Shown: positions 5,349 to 6,994 of the stretch, one piece after another | Position numbering within the stretch: position 1 is the first letter of the stretch | How the letters are laid out: every line of letters starts with the position of its first letter | NCBI GenBank assembly: GCA_026193155.1 | Contig: JAPHSI010000050.1 | Span: forward strand, 1-6,994 | DNA length: 6,994 nt | Direction: 5' to 3' | From: Sulfurimonadaceae bacterium | GTDB taxonomy: Bacteria; Campylobacterota; Campylobacteria; Campylobacterales; Sulfurimonadaceae | Notes under the pieces: generated by a model | What the model was told of the DNA's origin: nothing | Seen by the model: only the letters and a program-made list of their open reading frames with translations | Databases searched by the model: none | Made by a program: the position numbers and the translations under genes

Positions 5349-6994
5349 TTAAAGTATATCAACGCACTGTATCTCTTTTACTATTTCCATCTGTCGTGCA
5401 GAGATATAATCGTGAATAAAATGTTTATCGTCAGTATTATAATTACATTTAATGACAACTTTTTTATACTTTTTATCTTTATCGATTTTAATTACCTGTG
5501 AAGGGGACATTAAATGTTTTTCTTTATCTTGAATAGTTAATGTTGTTTTCATATTAACTTCATCACCTACAGATATAGGGTCTTTCTTATTCATTAAAAC
5601 CGCCATTGTATCCATATTCAAATCAATTAATTTAGATTTATACTCATCATCTCCAAAAATAATTTCAACATTAATATTCTCCTCTACTTTAATTCTAAAC
5701 ATTGTTCTATGCATAGGAGAACTTTTTACTACTCTAAAATTATGAAGTACAAATTGATTCTTTGATATGTTAAAATCTTTAACTTCTGCTTCAACATCAC
5801 CTATTTTATTTAGTTTAAAATATATCTTTGAATCTTTTTTAATAGTTACACATTGTTTTTTTGATATTTGAAAAACTACATCATCTCCATGTACACCTAA
5901 AATCGAGTTTTTACTAATAATAGGTAGTTCTTTGTAATATATTGTCATATCCAAACTTTTTACATCTTCTAATATAGATATAAATTTATCTTGTTTTTCT
6001 AAAAGTTCATACTCTTTTATATCCTCAAAATCTGTTACTATTTTTTTCTCAATCGACTTATTTGCCTTTTCAATTAAACTAAATACATTGAGTAATGATA
6101 CATTTTCATCTTCTGAAATATCAAACCAAGAAAGTGCACATGTAACACGATGTTGACCTTGATTTAATTCTGAAAAAAGTGTGTAACACCAATTGTAGCA
6201 AGACTGTTTATTTTGCATAGGTATATAAATTGCAAATCTACAATCATTTACTCTAGATGCATAAAAATCTTTGCTAATAAAGTTTTTAATTTTACTTGCT
6301 GTGTCCACTATAACATCTGAACATTGTTTAGTTGTGCCCTTTGTATTTAACATTTTTAAATCAGGTATATCTATAACCATTAATGCAGCTTTTTCTTTTG
6401 TATTTTGTGCTTCAATTCTTCTACTACTTAATAGACTCTCAAATTTTACATAATTATATAAGCCGGTCAACTGGTCATACTCCAAAGATGACTTAAGTTG
6501 TGCATTTTCTTCCATAAAATTTGATATATTGTTAAAACTGATAATATATTTTATATTTTTACCAGGTAGTTCAGTAACTCTTGCATTGTATGTAAATAGT
6601 CTTTGATACTTTTGATGAAATATATCGACATTAAAAGAGTTGTCCTTTTTACATGCTTCTTCGAGCCAATCATCAATATTACTTAAAGTATATTTTTCTT
6701 TACTCTCTTTTTCATATTCAACTTGTTCAAACTTTAAAGCTTCATAAAATTCATCTAAATTCGATGTCCCGGTAAATTCAAAAAATGACTTATTTGCCGT
6801 AATAATTTTTCCATCTTTAACAATAATTATTTTTGTATGAATAAAGTTAATAATCTTTGAGAATTCTTGAAATTTATTTTCTCTCTCACGTGATTCGACC
6901 ATAAGTTGTTGTTGTTTTTCATATAAAGAAGTAAATATTTCCAAAACTCCGGCTAAATTTGCATCAAACAAATCAGCTGTCTCAAGCAGTATAC
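5349..6994 (-). CDS. PAS - degenerate GGDEF - PilZ-type c-di-GMP receptor (5' end outside window)
   Basis: The frame is open to the right edge. A TTG at 6971 could start a 540-aa protein, but the upstream codons read on as ILLETAD without a stop, and no good ribosome binding site precedes the TTG, so the true start is probably outside. Numbering from that TTG: an N-terminal helix at 1-40 (coiled-coil-like), a PAS-like region at about 40-150 (VKDGKIITANKSFFEFTG), and a GGDEF fold at 165-310 starting YDQLTGLYN. There the active-site GGDEF is NDCRF (242-246), so cyclase activity is unlikely. A YcgR-N-like region follows at about 330-420 and a PilZ domain at 421-535. The PilZ RxxxR motif is present (R422, R426), but the second motif, normally D/NxSxxG, reads DLNMDT (450-455). 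I infer a c-di-GMP-responsive or scaffold protein; binding is unproven. It is convergent with the YqfO-like gene. Confidence 0.88.
   Translation of the reverse strand, partial: ILLETADLFDANLAGVLEIFTSLYEKQQQLMVESRERENKFQEFSKIINFIHTKIIIVKDGKIITANKSFFEFTGTSNLDEFYEALKFEQVEYEKESKEKYTLSNIDDWLEEACKKDNSFNVDIFHQKYQRLFTYNARVTELPGKNIKYIISFNNISNFMEENAQLKSSLEYDQLTGLYNYVKFESLLSSRRIEAQNTKEKAALMVIDIPDLKMLNTKGTTKQCSDVIVDTASKIKNFISKDFYASRVNDCRFAIYIPMQNKQSCYNWCYTLFSELNQGQHRVTCALSWFDISEDENVSLLNVFSLIEKANKSIEKKIVTDFEDIKEYELLEKQDKFISILEDVKSLDMTIYYKELPIISKNSILGVHGDDVVFQISKKQCVTIKKDSKIYFKLNKIGDVEAEVKDFNISKNQFVLHNFRVVKSSPMHRTMFRIKVEENINVEIIFGDDEYKSKLIDLNMDTMAVLMNKKDPISVGDEVNMKTTLTIQDKEKHLMSPSQVIKIDKDKKYKKVVIKCNYNTDDKHFIHDYISARQMEIVKEIQCVDIL

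Noticed and set aside
6271..6453. 60-aa plus-strand hydrophobic frame
   Set aside because: Antisense to the GGDEF-like region of the PilZ protein; no start signals.
6969..6971. TTG as the true start of the PAS/GGDEF/PilZ gene
   Set aside because: The frame continues upstream to the window edge with protein-like sequence, so the gene is treated as partial; the TTG remains possible but unsupported.

Overview
The window looks like low-GC Campylobacterota (Epsilonproteobacteria) chromosome, most like Sulfurimonas or a relative. The grounds are the SerRS sequence style, AT-rich codon use, TATAAT -10 boxes without a clear -35, and two long PAS/GGDEF-type signalling proteins in a short stretch. The genus is an inference from protein style; no search was run.

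Layout, left to right. (1) A long minus-strand gene runs off the left edge: a three-PAS, GGDEF plus EAL c-di-GMP enzyme in which every active-site motif I can check is intact. (2) A 142-bp divergent promoter region with a perfect 10-bp inverted repeat separates it from serS on the plus strand. (3) serS (seryl-tRNA synthetase, 418 aa) is followed after 12 nt by an unrecognised 71-aa ORF. That ORF runs directly into a broken, diverged copy of the serS 3' end (about 120 bp, roughly 80% identical over its ungapped part), which ends in a 10-bp stem hairpin. (4) Convergent to this is a minus-strand two-gene unit: an acidic 81-aa protein of unknown function and a SnoaL-like/NTF2-fold protein. (5) A 184-bp divergent intergenic region carries promoters for both flanks, a dyad and a T9 tract. 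(6) A standalone YqfO/NIF3-associated PII-like domain protein (103 aa) lies on the plus strand. (7) A long minus-strand gene, open at the right edge, encodes a PAS protein with a degenerate GGDEF domain and a C-terminal PilZ-type domain, probably a c-di-GMP receiver rather than a cyclase.

How the parts relate. The two edge genes fall on opposite sides of c-di-GMP signalling, one making or degrading the nucleotide and one probably sensing it, but they are separated by housekeeping and accessory genes and nothing shows that they act together. The middle section looks like a locus rearranged around serS: a current synthetase, a small passenger ORF, and the tail and apparent terminator of an older or second serS copy. 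I do not see a defence system, mobile element, CRISPR array or RNA gene. The most unusual items are the serS-tail remnant with its sandwiched ORF, the degenerate GGDEF-PilZ protein, and the inverted repeats in the two divergent promoter regions.
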